DNA of 64,000 nucleotides from the NCBI RefSeq assembly GCF_013409995.1, contig NZ_JACCBX010000001.1:1-64000 (forward strand). Direction: 5' to 3'. The translations under genes and the position numbers were made by a program. Origin of the DNA: Neobacillus driksii (GTDB lineage: Bacteria > Bacillota > Bacilli > Bacillales > Cytobacillaceae). Positions within the stretch are counted from its first letter, which is position 1. The number at the start of each line of letters is the position of its first letter. Of the stretch, positions 1 through 8,486 are shown one piece after another. A model generated the notes under the pieces. The model was not told the origin of the DNA and searched no databases. It saw only the letters and a program-made list of their open reading frames with translations.

Positions 1-92
<92 letters not shown>

Positions 93-94
<2 letters not shown>

Positions 95-117
95 TACCCC
101 TTTGGGGCTATTTTTTT
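93..117 (+). terminator. Short hairpin with T-run between 5S and tRNA-Glu
   Basis: CCCC-TTT-GGGG with flanking complementary bases is followed by seven T. It looks like a weak intrinsic terminator or processing site. The tRNA genes start 17 bp further on, so some read-through or a separate promoter is likely. Confidence 0.5.
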
Positions 118-133
118 GCTCAAAAATTATTAA

Positions 134-205
134 GGCCCCTTGGTCAAGTGGTTAAGACACCTCCCTTTCACGGAGGTAACACGGGTTCGAATCCCGTAGG
201 GGTCA
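134..205 (+). tRNA. tRNA-Glu (TTC)
   Basis: Cloverleaf with acceptor GGCCCCT/AGGGGTC, anticodon loop CTTTCAC and a T-loop GGTTCGAAT. The 3' CCA is encoded (206-208). First gene of the cluster. Confidence 0.95.
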
Positions 206-248
206 CCAAAGATTTTTTGCATCAACGAAAAACATCTTACCATTATAC

Positions 249-321
249 GGAGGATTAGCTCAGCTGGGAGAGCATCTGCCTTACAAGCAGAGGGTCGGCG
301 GTTCGATCCCGTCATCCTCCA
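249..321 (+). tRNA. tRNA-Val (TAC)
   Basis: Acceptor GGAGGAT/ATCCTCC, anticodon loop CTTACAA, T-loop GGTTCGATC, encoded CCA. Confidence 0.95.
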
Positions 322-350
322 CCAATGTTTTTTCACGATAGTTAAAATGT

Positions 351-423
<73 letters not shown>

Positions 424-521
424 CCATGCTTCTTGCTACGTTGATTTTGCATCAGCGGAAGCATGACATCCCGAAAGGGATTTAAAGCAGAGAAAATAAG
501 TTTAGATAAATTTCATTATTA

Positions 522-594
522 GAGCCATTAGCTCAGTTGGTAGAGCATCTGACTTTTAATCAGAGGGTCGAAGGTTCGAGTCCTTCATGGCTCA
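522..594 (+). tRNA. tRNA-Lys (TTT)
   Basis: Anticodon arm TCTGA-CTTTTAA-TCAGA, acceptor GAGCCAT/ATGGCTC, encoded CCA. Confidence 0.95.
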
Positions 595-657
595 CCAAAT
601 TTTTTTCGCGTTAGCGAAAATAACTTTCCTTTTGCGAAAGCAAATAATTTTAAATAT

Positions 658-739
658 GCGGGTGTGGCGGAATTGGCAGACGCACCAGACTTAGGATCTG
701 GCGCCGCAAGGCGTGGGGGTTCGACTCCCTTCACCCGCA
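658..739 (+). tRNA. tRNA-Leu (TAG)
   Basis: Long variable arm (class II), anticodon arm CCAGA-CTTAGGA-TCTGG, acceptor GCGGGTG/CACCCGC. No CCA is encoded after the discriminator, so it must be added by a nucleotidyltransferase. Confidence 0.94.
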
Positions 740-774
740 CTTAGGTTTTTTAACTGTAAAATAACTCAATAAAT

Positions 775-846
775 GCGGAAGTAGTTCAGTGGTAGAACAC
801 CACCTTGCCAAGGTGGGGGTCGCGGGTTCGAATCCCGTCTTCCGCT
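775..846 (+). tRNA. tRNA-Gly (GCC)
   Basis: Anticodon arm CCACC-TTGCCAA-GGTGG, acceptor GCGGAAG/CTTCCGC, encoded CCA. Confidence 0.95.
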
Positions 847-854
847 CCAATGTT

Positions 855-940
855 GCCGGGGTGGCGGAACTGGCAGACGCACAGGACTTAAAATCCTGCG
901 GTAGGTGACTACCGTACCGGTTCGATTCCGGTCCTCGGCA
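855..940 (+). tRNA. tRNA-Leu (TAA)
   Basis: Class II tRNA with a long variable arm, anticodon arm CAGGA-CTTAAAA-TCCTG, encoded CCA. Only about 6 bp separate it from the preceding CCA. Confidence 0.95.
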
Positions 941-973
941 CCATTTTTTGAATAAAAAATTATAGTTTAAAAT

Positions 974-1047
974 GCGCCCGTAGCTCAATTGGATAGAGTG
1001 TCTGACTACGGATCAGAAGGTTATGGGTTCGACTCCTTTCGGGCGCG
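974..1047 (+). tRNA. tRNA-Arg (ACG)
   Basis: Anticodon arm TCTGA-CTACGGA-TCAGA, acceptor GCGCCCG/CGGGCGC, encoded CCA. Confidence 0.95.
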
Positions 1048-1058
1048 CCATATATAAT

Positions 1059-1132
1059 CGGGAAGTAGCTCAGCTTGGTAGAGCACTTGGTTTGGGACCA
1101 AGGGGTCGCAGGTTCGAATCCTGTCTTCCCGA
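1059..1132 (+). tRNA. tRNA-Pro (TGG)
   Basis: Anticodon arm CTTGG-TTTGGGA-CCAAG, acceptor CGGGAAG/CTTCCCG, encoded CCA. Confidence 0.95.
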
Positions 1133-1155
1133 CCATTCAAAACTATTAAATATAT

Positions 1156-1228
1156 GGGGCCTTAGCTCAGCTGGGAGAGCGCCTGCTTTGCACGCAGGAG
1201 GTCAGCGGTTCGATCCCGCTAGGCTCCA
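1156..1228 (+). tRNA. tRNA-Ala (TGC)
   Basis: Anticodon arm CCTGC-TTTGCAC-GCAGG, acceptor GGGGCCT/AGGCTCC. The sequence after the discriminator is CTT, so no CCA is encoded. Confidence 0.95.
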
Positions 1229-1237
1229 CTTATATTC

Positions 1238-1327
1238 GGAGGAATACCCAAGTCTGGCTGAAGGGATCGGTCTTGAAAACCGACAGGCGGGTCAAACCGC
1301 GCGGGGGTTCGAATCCCTCTTCCTCCT
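1238..1327 (+). tRNA. tRNA-Ser (TGA)
   Basis: Class II tRNA with a long variable arm, anticodon arm TCGGT-CTTGAAA-ACCGA, acceptor GGAGGAA/TTCCTCC, encoded CCA. Confidence 0.95.
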
Positions 1328-1382
1328 CCATAAATTCTATATTCTTATATTGGGCATGGATATAATTAAATAATTTTATTGT

Positions 1383-1456
<74 letters not shown>

Positions 1457-1489
1457 TTAATTTTTCAAGTAATACACTTGAAAAACATT

Positions 1490-1563
1490 GGTCCGGTAGT
1501 TCAGTTGGTTAGAATGCCTGCCTGTCACGCAGGAGGTCGCGGGTTCGAGTCCCGTCCGGACCG
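1490..1563 (+). tRNA. tRNA-Asp (GTC)
   Basis: Anticodon arm CCTGC-CTGTCAC-GCAGG, acceptor GGTCCGG/CCGGACC, discriminator G, encoded CCA. Confidence 0.95.
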
Positions 1564-1616
1564 CCATTTTTTATATCAGTAGGTTAACTCTACTGTTGAT
1601 ATAGATAATAGATTGT

Positions 1617-1644
1617 ATGGCTCAGTAGCTCAGTCGGTAGAGCA
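1617..1644 (+). pseudogene. Duplicated 5' half of tRNA-Phe
   Basis: Bases 1619-1644 match the first 26 bases of the complete tRNA-Phe at 1755 (acceptor 5' strand, D arm), and the 2-4 bases upstream also match. The copy stops before the anticodon arm and runs into hairpin-rich sequence (1643-1740), so no cloverleaf can form. It looks like a partial duplication left by recombination in the cluster. See the finding on this spacer. Confidence 0.85.
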
Positions 1645-1740
1645 GATTGCTCACTTCACTGAATGGACTTCCATGGCAATCTGCGAGAAAAACCGTGAGG
1701 TTTTTTGAGCAAAGGTTTGATTATCAATCAAACTTTAGGA
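1643..1740 (+). repeat. Three consecutive hairpins replacing the 3' half of the tRNA-Phe duplicate
   Basis: Three inverted repeats follow the truncated tRNA-Phe. The first is GCAGATTGC paired with GCAATCTGC (25-nt loop), the second AAAAACC-GTGA-GGTTTTTT, the third TTTGATT-AT-CAATCAAA. The second resembles an intrinsic terminator. No protein or tRNA is recognisable here. Confidence 0.7.
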
Positions 1741-1754
1741 AACTTTACTTGTGT

Positions 1755-1827
1755 GGCTCAGTAGCTCAGTCGGTAGAGCAAAGGACTGAAAATCCTTGTG
1801 TCGGCGGTTCGATTCCGTCCTGAGCCA
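1755..1827 (+). tRNA. tRNA-Phe (GAA)
   Basis: Anticodon arm AAGGA-CTGAAAA-TCCTT, acceptor GGCTCAG/CTGAGCC. The bases after the discriminator are TCA, not CCA. Its 5' half is duplicated upstream at 1619. Confidence 0.95.
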
Positions 1828-1861
1828 TCATTTTTTTGAACTTTATTGGTCTTTTATATAT

Positions 1862-1943
1862 GGAGGGGTAGCGAAGTGGCTAAACGCGGCGGACTGTAAA
1901 TCCGCTCCCTCTGGGTTCGGCGGTTCGAATCCGTCCCCCTCCA
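1862..1943 (+). tRNA. tRNA-Tyr (GTA)
   Basis: Class II-like with an extended variable arm, anticodon arm GCGGA-CTGTAAA-TCCGC, acceptor GGAGGGG/CCCCTCC, encoded CCA. Confidence 0.95.
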
Positions 1944-1978
1944 CCAAAGTTTTTTCACGGTAGTGAAATAACTAATAT

Positions 1979-2052
1979 GGCGATTGTGGCGAAGTGGTTA
2001 ACGCACCTGATTGTGGTTCAGGCATTCGTGGGTTCGATTCCCATCAGTCGCC
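1979..2052 (+). tRNA. tRNA-His (GTG)
   Basis: Anticodon arm CCTGA-TTGTGGT-TCAGG. The extra G-1 (base 1979) pairs with the C73 discriminator, the histidine identity feature. CCA is encoded at 2053-2055. Confidence 0.95.
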
Positions 2053-2093
2053 CCATTAATCTTAATAAATTGGGATTGCTCTTTAAAAGTTTG

Positions 2094-2164
<71 letters not shown>

Positions 2165-2177
2165 CCAAATTAAATAT

Positions 2178-2248
2178 GCGGGTGTAGTTTAGTGGTAAAA
2201 CCTCAGCCTTCCAAGCTGATGTTGTGAGTTCGATTCTCATCACCCGCT
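2178..2248 (+). tRNA. tRNA-Gly (TCC)
   Basis: Anticodon arm TCAGC-CTTCCAA-GCTGA, acceptor GCGGGTG/CACCCGC, encoded CCA. Second glycine isoacceptor in the cluster. Confidence 0.95.
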
Positions 2249-2256
2249 CCAATTAT

Positions 2257-2330
<74 letters not shown>

Positions 2331-2418
2331 CCAGAATTTTTTGCTTAGCATAATAATTCAACCATTTGCCAAATATAATAACCAGAGTTATTCAACAGCA
2401 AAAACAACTTTTAATTGT

Positions 2419-2490
2419 TCCGCAGTAGCTCAGTGGTAGAGCTATCGGCTGTTAACCGATCGGTCGTAGGTTCGAGTCCTACCTGCGGAG
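2419..2490 (+). tRNA. tRNA-Asn (GTT)
   Basis: Anticodon arm ATCGG-CTGTTAA-CCGAT, acceptor TCCGCAG/CTGCGGA, encoded CCA. Last gene of the cluster. Confidence 0.95.
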
Positions 2491-2549
2491 CCATCTTTGA
2501 AACGTAGGAAAGTTAGCCTAATCCTTCTAAAATAATCAATATACATAAT

Positions 2550-2596
2550 AAAACCACCTTTAAGAAAATGATCATTTTTTAAAAGGTGGTTTTTCT
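2550..2596. terminator. Bidirectional intrinsic terminator after the tRNA cluster
   Basis: AAAACCACCTTT pairs with AAAAGGTGGTTTTT across a 19-nt loop, with T-runs on the right and A-runs on the left. It can end both the tRNA transcript and the converging transporter gene. Confidence 0.9.
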
Positions 2597-2619
2597 TATT
2601 TTTTTTATTTAATGACCCT

Positions 2620-4143
2620 TCAGGAATGGTTTGCGCTTCTTTTATTGCCTCTTTGTACCTCGACTTCACTTTTTAACCCTTTTACTAAGGAGAAGCACAT
2701 CACTACAAGTATAATCGCAAAAGGCAGGGCAGCCGCAATGGAAGCAGTCTGCAAAACGTTCAAACCCCCAGCTAAAAGCAATACTGCAGCCAACGCAGAT
2801 TGAATGACACCCCATGTCATTTTTATTTTATTTGAAGGATTTAATGTTCCGCCTTCACTTAACATCCCCAGTACAAACGTGGCTGTATCGGCGACGGTTA
2901 TATAATAAATGGCTACAACTGCAAACCCTAAAATACTTAACACTGAACTTAATGGAAGATAATCAAAGAATGTAAAGATTGACAATGAAACGTCTTCGGT
3001 AATCTTTTTTGCCAGGTCATGGTTGCCAGTGTTTTGTACCAATTCAAGTGCAGAGCCGCCAAATATGGACATCCAGAGACATGTTCCGAGAGTAGGAACA
3101 ACCAGTACGCCAATAACAAATTCCTTAACTGTTCTTCCTTTTGAAACCCTGGCAATAAACATACCGACAAATGGTGCCCAGGCAATCCACCATGCCCAAT
3201 AAAATAGTGTCCAGGAGGCAATCCATTCTCCTTCACCAAAAGGCTTTAACCTTAAACTCATATGTATAAAGTCACTAATATAAAGACCAGTTGTATTAAA
3301 AAAAACTTTTATTACAGTGAGAGTGGGACCAACGATTAAAATCAGCAGCATAATCGCAAAAGATAGAATCATTGCAGCATTGGATAAGTACTGAATGCCC
3401 CTTTCTAATCCTGTATTGATGGAAATGATAAAAATAATTGTTGCGACAACAATCACAATCATTTGAACAAATAACTGATTAGGAACACCGAATAGGTCAT
3501 GCATTCCGGCGGTCACCTGCATGGCACCAAGGCCTAAAGATGTCGCGATACCAAAGACTGTTGCAAAGATAGACAGGATATCAATTGTTTTTCCAATCGG
3601 CCCGTAAATTCTATCTCCTAATATCGGATGGAATGCTGAACTTATCGCCGCAGGCAGCCTTTTGTTATATTGAAAAAAGGCAAGGGCTAAACCAATCACC
3701 GTATAAATGGCCCATGGGTCCAGGCCCCAATGAAAAAATGTATATTTCATTGCCGTATTGGCGGCATTAATCGTATGACCTTCCCCATAAGGAGGGGATG
3801 TATAGTGTGTTACAGGTTCGGCGACACTCCAGTAAACAATCCCGATTCCCATACCAGCACCAAATAACATAGCAAGCCAAGATGCTGTGTTAAAATCAGG
3901 CCGGTCAGTTTTCTTTCCCAGTCGAATATCACCATATTTAGAGAACAATAAATAGATTGAAAAGATAACAAAGAATAGGGTAGCACCCAGATACACCCAA
4001 CCAAGGTAATCAATCGAACCATTATAGATAATATCGGTCACTTTGGCTAGATTATCAGTAAAAAAGACTCCCCAGACAATAAAAATGAGCGTAAGTAATA
4101 ATGAAATAATAAACACGCTGTTTTCCTTATTATTACTGTTCAT
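2620..4143 (-). CDS. BCCT-family glycine betaine/choline transporter (OpuD/BetL-like)
   Basis: A 507-residue polytopic membrane protein of the betaine-choline-carnitine family, which imports compatible solutes by sodium- or proton-coupled symport for osmoprotection. Seen: about twelve hydrophobic segments, the GMGIGIVYWSVAEP stretch near residue 95 (the glycine-rich TM3 region) and the tryptophan-rich YWAWWIAWAPFVGMFIAR motif near residues 315-335, the BCCT signature. It starts at an ATG preceded by AGGAGG six bases upstream. It is a single gene facing the tRNA cluster and shares its terminator. Which solute it prefers (betaine, choline or carnitine) cannot be read from the sequence. Within Bacillus, OpuD is the closest named type, so I leave the symbol empty. 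Confidence 0.93.
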   Translation of the reverse strand: MNSNNKENSVFIISLLLTLIFIVWGVFFTDNLAKVTDIIYNGSIDYLGWVYLGATLFFVIFSIYLLFSKYGDIRLGKKTDRPDFNTASWLAMLFGAGMGIGIVYWSVAEPVTHYTSPPYGEGHTINAANTAMKYTFFHWGLDPWAIYTVIGLALAFFQYNKRLPAAISSAFHPILGDRIYGPIGKTIDILSIFATVFGIATSLGLGAMQVTAGMHDLFGVPNQLFVQMIVIVVATIIFIISINTGLERGIQYLSNAAMILSFAIMLLILIVGPTLTVIKVFFNTTGLYISDFIHMSLRLKPFGEGEWIASWTLFYWAWWIAWAPFVGMFIARVSKGRTVKEFVIGVLVVPTLGTCLWMSIFGGSALELVQNTGNHDLAKKITEDVSLSIFTFFDYLPLSSVLSILGFAVVAIYYITVADTATFVLGMLSEGGTLNPSNKIKMTWGVIQSALAAVLLLAGGLNVLQTASIAAALPFAIILVVMCFSLVKGLKSEVEVQRGNKRSANHS

Positions 4144-4203
4144 AGAAACCTCCTAGTAAAGCTTGGTGTCAGTTATTTAGAAAGGATAATTTTTTGGGAG
4201 TAA

Positions 4204-4869
4204 TCACTTATCAAGGAGGTTATAGAGAAATTCCCACTTTTCCGTGTTCATCAACTCTTCCTGTGGAATCTCTAATCCGCCTCCAAGGTAAACAGTTTGG
4301 TCTTTGATTGCTACCACCATTGCTTCGAATATGGAGTCATTGTCTTTCTTTTTATAGATGTCTCCTATGGATGGCAGAAGATCGCTGGTGGCAGGACCTA
4401 GGGCTCCGATGTAACTTAAGCTCTCGTCTTCCTCATTTGCCTTGTCTTTATAGTCGATAGGACTACTATCAGCAGCGCGGCCCGGCACCATTAATAAATA
4501 CTCATTATGTTTAACCCCGTGGGAGTTACCTGTGATAACTCCCTTTTTATCCGCCGTTTCGACCAATTCAATTTCATTTAATGTATAGGTATCAAGGGAA
4601 TCGGGCATTGGATTGTGAATTAAAATATAATCTCCTGCTTCTGCATTTCGTTCTTTTTTGAGCGTATATGCCTTATGATTAAAAATAAAACTGTCATTTT
4701 CCTTCGGCTTGTATTTTTCTACGCTTGCAGCATTGGTAATATGCTGAGTTAAATCCCTTAGCTTAATTAGATGCACGGACAGTTTATACATAGGTTTTAC
4801 ACCGTATACCTTGTGTAACTCATTGTTATAATAAACAAATTGTCCTTTTCTTACTTGATACAGTTTCAC
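4204..4869 (-). CDS. Conserved Bacillus hypothetical protein, 221 aa
   Basis: I do not recognise a named family. The product is soluble and acidic, with no signal peptide or membrane span. Residues 1-60 look like a small beta-rich module (KLYQVRKGQFVYYNNELHKV), and a second segment near 180-205 also reads as short strands (VYLGGGLEIP). Start is GTG with AAGGGAG eight bases upstream. It lies 60 bp upstream of the BCCT gene on the same strand with no clear terminator between, so partial co-transcription is possible. Proteins with this opening occur widely in Bacillus as uncharacterised proteins, from memory. Confidence 0.75.
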   Translation of the reverse strand: MKLYQVRKGQFVYYNNELHKVYGVKPMYKLSVHLIKLRDLTQHITNAASVEKYKPKENDSFIFNHKAYTLKKERNAEAGDYILIHNPMPDSLDTYTLNEIELVETADKKGVITGNSHGVKHNEYLLMVPGRAADSSPIDYKDKANEEDESLSYIGALGPATSDLLPSIGDIYKKKDNDSIFEAMVVAIKDQTVYLGGGLEIPQEELMNTEKWEFLYNLLDK

Positions 4870-5035
4870 GGATCAATCTCCCTTCAACAACTCTATATGG
4901 TAAGCTGTATAATCACTTGAAGAAAATTTAATTCTATTATTAGGTTGTCTTAGAATTGAAAATACTATTCTGTTAGAAGGAGAGGGGAAGAGAAGGGGGA
5001 AAAGAGATACAGCCTAGTTAAAGCCGGTAAAAAGG

Positions 5036-5083
5036 AAAAAAGCCGCTATACTATCGGTCAAGATAGTACAGCGACTTTTTTAT
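5036..5083 (-). terminator. Intrinsic terminator of ahpCF
   Basis: GCCGCTATACTATC pairs imperfectly with GATAGTACAGCGAC and is flanked by A-runs that read as a T-run on the minus strand, directly after the ahpF stop. Confidence 0.88.
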
Positions 5084-5090
5084 TGAGAGA

Positions 5091-6620
5091 TTAATTCCGA
5101 ATCAAGTAATCGAATGCACCTAATGCAGCAGTAGCACCGGATCCCATAGAAATAATGATTTGCTTATAGGCACTATCTGTACAGTCACCAGCCGCATATA
5201 CGCCTGGAATGCTAGTAGCACCATGCTTGTCCACAATAATCTCACCGAAGCGAGTGCGTTCAAGGGTACCCTCTAACCAATCTGTGTTTGGTACAAGACC
5301 AATTTGTACAAATATACCTTCTAATTCAATATGCTTAACTTCTTCTGTTTCACGATCCATATAGGAAATACCATTTACCTTGTCAGTACCGGTAATTTCT
5401 TTTGTTTGAGCATTCAGGATTACCGTTACATTAGGCAGGCTGTATAGACGGTCCTGAAGCACGGAGTCAGCTTTTAACTCAGCTGCAAACTCAAGAACGG
5501 TTACATGCTTTACGATACCTGCAAGATCAATTGCAGCCTCAATACCGGAATTCCCGCCGCCAATTACAGCAACGCGTTTTCCTGCAAACAATGGACCATC
5601 ACAGTGTGGGCAGTAAGCTACACCTTTATTTTTAAACTCCGCTTCACCTGGGACACCAACATTACGCCAGCGTGCACCAGTGGAAAGGATCACGGCTTTA
5701 CTCTTAAGAACAGCACCGTTTTCGAGTTCAATTTCTACAAGGTCTTTCTTTTCTAAGCGTTTTGCACGTTGTAAGTTCAAAACATCCACGCCATAATCTT
5801 TCACATGCTCTTCAAGGCTTCCTGCAAGTTTCGGACCTTCTGTATATTTGGTTCCGATAAAGTTTTCAATACCCATTGTGTCCATTACTTGACCGCCAAA
5901 GCGTTCAGCTACAATACCTGTACGGATACCTTTTCGAGCTGCATAAATCGCTGCACTTGCACCGGCAGGACCCCCGCCGACAACAAGAACATCGTATGGC
6001 TCTTTATCAGAAAGCTCAGCTGCATCTGGACCAGTGCCCATTTTAGCGAGGATTTCTTCAATTGTCATACGGCCGCTGCCAAACGATTCTCCATTTAGGA
6101 AAACAGTTGGAACTGCCATGATGTTCTTGCTTTCAACCTCAGCTTTAAAGGCTGCACCATCAATCATGGTATGGGTAATACCGGGGTTGAGAATGCTCAT
6201 TAAGTTTAAGGCTTGTACAACATCAGGACAGTTGTGGCAAGTCAGGCTGATATAAGATTCAAAGTGATATTCACCTTTGATGGCTTTGATTTGATCGATT
6301 ACTTTTTGTTCTACTTTTGGCGCTCTTCCGCTAACTTGCAAGAGAGCCAACACTAAGGATGTGAATTCATGTCCTAGAGGAATACCAGCAAACGTTACTC
6401 CAGTGTCTTCGCCGATACGATTTACACTAAAGCTTGGTGTTCTCTCTAGTTCTGTTTTTTCAACCTTAATGTTAGATGACATAGTTGCCAATTCATCAAT
6501 TAACAGCAACATGTCGCGAGATACGTCATCGGTTCCTGCGCTGGCTTTAAGAAGGATATCGCCTTCCATCAGTTGAAGATACTGGGATAACTGAGCTTTT
6601 ATATCTGCATCTAGTAACAT
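5091..6620 (-). CDS. ahpF: Alkyl hydroperoxide reductase subunit F (NADH:peroxiredoxin reductase)
   Basis: A 509-residue flavoprotein that passes electrons from NADH through FAD to oxidised AhpC. Seen: an N-terminal tandem thioredoxin-fold domain with a CHNC redox pair (Cys128/Cys131), an FAD-binding [10 protein letters not shown] motif near residue 215, the thioredoxin-reductase-like CPHC redox pair near 335-340, and an NAD-binding [10 protein letters not shown] motif near 350. Length is normal for the family (about 510-520). It starts 13 bp after ahpC with a good AAGGAG site and ends at a strong terminator, so ahpC-ahpF form a two-gene operon, probably under PerR. Confidence 0.97.
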   Translation of the reverse strand: MLLDADIKAQLSQYLQLMEGDILLKASAGTDDVSRDMLLLIDELATMSSNIKVEKTELERTPSFSVNRIGEDTGVTFAGIPLGHEFTSLVLALLQVSGRAPKVEQKVIDQIKAIKGEYHFESYISLTCHNCPDVVQALNLMSILNPGITHTMIDGAAFKAEVESKNIMAVPTVFLNGESFGSGRMTIEEILAKMGTGPDAAELSDKEPYDVLVVGGGPAGASAAIYAARKGIRTGIVAERFGGQVMDTMGIENFIGTKYTEGPKLAGSLEEHVKDYGVDVLNLQRAKRLEKKDLVEIELENGAVLKSKAVILSTGARWRNVGVPGEAEFKNKGVAYCPHCDGPLFAGKRVAVIGGGNSGIEAAIDLAGIVKHVTVLEFAAELKADSVLQDRLYSLPNVTVILNAQTKEITGTDKVNGISYMDRETEEVKHIELEGIFVQIGLVPNTDWLEGTLERTRFGEIIVDKHGATSIPGVYAAGDCTDSAYKQIIISMGSGATAALGAFDYLIRN

Positions 6621-6633
6621 TATTATCTACTCC

Positions 6634-7197
6634 TTAAATTTTTCCTACTAGGTCAAGGCTTGGCTTAAGTGTCTCAGAACCTTCTTGCCATTTAGCTGGG
6701 CAAACTTCACCTGGATTGTTTCGAACGTATTGAGCTGCTTTAATTTTGTTAACAAGAGTGCTTGCGTCACGGCCAATACCGTCTGCATTGATTTCCATAG
6801 CTTGTACAACACCGTCTGGATCGATGATGAATGTTCCGCGTTGTGCAAGACCTTCTTCTTCATCTAATACATCAAATGCGCGTGTAAGTTTTTGAGACGG
6901 GTCACCAATCATGATATATTCGATTTTGCTGATAGCTGGTGAGTGATCGTGCCATGCTTTGTGTGTGAAGTGAGTATCAGTTGATACAGAGTATACTTCA
7001 ACTCCAAGATCTTTTAACGTTGCGTATTCGTTTTGTAAGTCTTCTAATTCAGTAGGGCATACGAATGTGAAATCTGCTGGGTAGAAGCAAACGACACTCC
7101 ATTTACCTTTAAAGTTTTCTTCTGAAACAGTGATGAAATCTCCATTTTGATACGCGTTTGCTGTGAATGCTTGTACTTCTTTACCGATTAATGACAT
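6634..7197 (-). CDS. ahpC: Alkyl hydroperoxide reductase subunit C (2-Cys peroxiredoxin)
   Basis: A 187-residue typical 2-Cys peroxiredoxin that reduces H2O2 and organic peroxides. The peroxidatic cysteine lies in [13 protein letters not shown] (Cys47) and the resolving cysteine in GEVCPAKW near the C terminus. The length equals that of Bacillus AhpC. AGGAGG precedes the ATG by nine bases. It is the first gene of ahpC-ahpF, and a perfect PerR-type box lies 60-75 bp upstream of the start. Confidence 0.98.
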   Translation of the reverse strand: MSLIGKEVQAFTANAYQNGDFITVSEENFKGKWSVVCFYPADFTFVCPTELEDLQNEYATLKDLGVEVYSVSTDTHFTHKAWHDHSPAISKIEYIMIGDPSQKLTRAFDVLDEEEGLAQRGTFIIDPDGVVQAMEINADGIGRDASTLVNKIKAAQYVRNNPGEVCPAKWQEGSETLKPSLDLVGKI

Positions 7198-7256
7198 AGT
7201 GTATTTCCTCCTAAAATAATTTTGAGAATGGTTTACATCAAATACTAATAACTAAA

Positions 7257-7271
7257 TTAGAATAATTCTAA
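7257..7271. promoter_or_regulatory. PerR box upstream of ahpC
   Basis: TTAGAATAATTCTAA is a perfect 7-1-7 inverted repeat that fits the Bacillus PerR consensus TTATAATNATTATAA with one symmetrical change. Its place in the ahpC promoter region supports peroxide-sensing control. Fur and Zur boxes share a related 7-1-7 form, but the target gene argues for PerR. Confidence 0.85.
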
Positions 7272-7429
7272 TACAATGTTTATTATTATATAAAAGCACC
7301 CAAGTTGTCAACCATTATGTTTTATTTTTTCAGTTATAGATTTTCACGGTAACTATAAATCATTTGAAAGCTATAAATAGTCGGTTCTCAAATAAGCTGG
7401 TTTTTCTCATTAAGATGTCTAGTGGATCG

Positions 7430-7794
7430 GGAGTGACCTAGATGAGAAAAGTAATGATGCTTGGGTAAATGCAGAGGGTCTGGAGTGACCGAGAAGAGAA
7501 AAGAAAGGGTATTTGGGTAAATGCAAAGGGTCTGGAGTGACCGAAATGAGAAAAGAAAGGGTACTTGGGTAAATGCAGAGGGGCTGGAGTGACCGAGAGG
7601 AGAAAAGAAAGGGTACATTGGGTAAATGCAGATGGTCTGGAGTGACCGAGAAGAGAAAAGAAAGGGTACTTGGGTAAATGCAAAGGGGCTGGAGTGACCG
7701 AAATGAGAAAAGAAAAAGTGCTTGGGTAAATGCAGGGGGTTTGGAGTGGAGGAGCTGAGAAAAGAAAGGATACTTAGATAAATGCACAGGGCGT
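7430..7794 (+). repeat. Tandem array of a 52-bp repeat, 7 units (array 1)
   Basis: Units begin GGAGTGACCG and contain TTGGGTAAATGCA. Unit starts are 7430, 7482, 7534, 7586, 7639, 7691 and 7743, so the spacing is 52 bp except one 53-bp step. The last unit is diverged. Open frames through the array are by-products of the repeat: 52 is not a multiple of 3, so each unit shifts frame. The array lies between the ahpC promoter and the terminator of the upstream minus-strand gene. It is the same family as the array at 22157. Confidence 0.92.
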
Positions 7795-7816
7795 AATGGA
7801 TATCCAAAAAGAGAAA

Positions 7817-7844
7817 GGTCCGCATCCAGTTGTGGATGCAGACC
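7817..7844 (-). terminator. Terminator hairpin of the 83-aa gene
   Basis: GGTCCGCATCCA pairs with TGGATGCAGACC over a short loop and is followed on the minus strand by a T-rich stretch. It directly borders array 1. Confidence 0.8.
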
Positions 7845-7855
7845 CTATGTAGAGA

Positions 7856-8107
7856 TTATGCGTTATTTTTAAAGACTTGAATACTGTATAATTCCTTAAA
7901 TTCAACCCAGTTCATCTTTCGTTTCAAATGTTCACGGAAAGAGTGGCTGCTTATTTCTTGATGCTGACCATTCAGAAGTGAAACAAACCGCTGTAATCGA
8001 ACCTGTACTAAAAAATAGTACTGATTGTTTGAATCTAATACAGGGATATCGGTGACTTTAATTTTCTGTCCAAAAGTATTTTTGAATTCCAGGCTTTTAC
8101 ATAACAA
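7856..8107 (-). CDS. Small conserved hypothetical protein, 83 aa
   Basis: Family not recognised. The product is a small soluble protein with alternating strands (KIKVTDIPVL, YYFLVQVRLQRFVSLL) and a basic helix near residues 55-70. The only usable start in frame is TTG at 8107: the frame upstream runs without another start to stops at 8146-8151. A TATAAT at 8138-8143 (minus strand) could be its -10, leaving a short leader. A terminator follows its stop, so it is monocistronic. The TTG start and weak ribosome site lower confidence in the exact 5' end. Confidence 0.6.
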   Translation of the reverse strand: MLCKSLEFKNTFGQKIKVTDIPVLDSNNQYYFLVQVRLQRFVSLLNGQHQEISSHSFREHLKRKMNWVEFKELYSIQVFKNNA

Positions 8108-8245
8108 GATATCATCTTCTTTTTTCCAGTTTCTTTCTATTATACCTCATTAACGAGTTAAAGTATCAAAATATTGTTACTATTTAATGGACATATTTTA
8201 TATATAGGCTCTGTTATGATTCTTGTTTATGGTATGAGAATTCAT

Positions 8246-8429
8246 AGGCGGAGAATTTCCGGTTAATGTATATTGAGGTAGCTTAAAAAGCAGATATAAG
8301 CGGAGATAATCCGGTTAACTGCTCTAAATAAGTCAAAATCAAAAGATTTGGATCATTTAACCGGAAAAACTCCGCTTATTTTTAAGGAAATATGGGTATT
8401 TCCCAATTTAGCCGGAATTTTTCCGTTTA
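8246..8429. repeat. Four copies of a ~21-bp GGAG...CCGG intergenic motif, two direct and two inverted
   Basis: AGGCGGAGAATTTCCGGTTAA (8246) and AAGCGGAGATAATCCGGTTAA (8298) are answered by inverted copies at 8357 (TTAACCGGAAAAACTCCGCT) and 8408 (TTAGCCGGAATTTTTCCGTT). Each unit is itself an imperfect palindrome, and copies 2 and 3 can pair over their whole length to form a large stem-loop. The region carries no gene. Confidence 0.85.
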
Positions 8430-8448
8430 TTTTTTAAACACAGTAAAA

Positions 8449-8477
8449 AAACCAGATTCATTTTCAGAATCTGGTTT
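8449..8477 (-). terminator. Terminator of the carboxynorspermidine operon
   Basis: AAACCAGATTC-ATTTTCA-GAATCTGGTTT, with an A-run on the left that reads as a T-run on the minus strand. Confidence 0.9.
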
Positions 8478-8486
8478 CACAACTGG

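Noticed and set aside
7430..7794. CRISPR array
   Set aside because: The units are contiguous 52-bp repeats without unique spacers, and no cas genes are present.
7388..7825. Long open frames (up to 145 codons) rich in HSRPSAFTQ-like repeats on the minus strand of array 1
   Set aside because: They are the 52-bp repeat read in shifting frames. No ribosome site, and composition follows the repeat.
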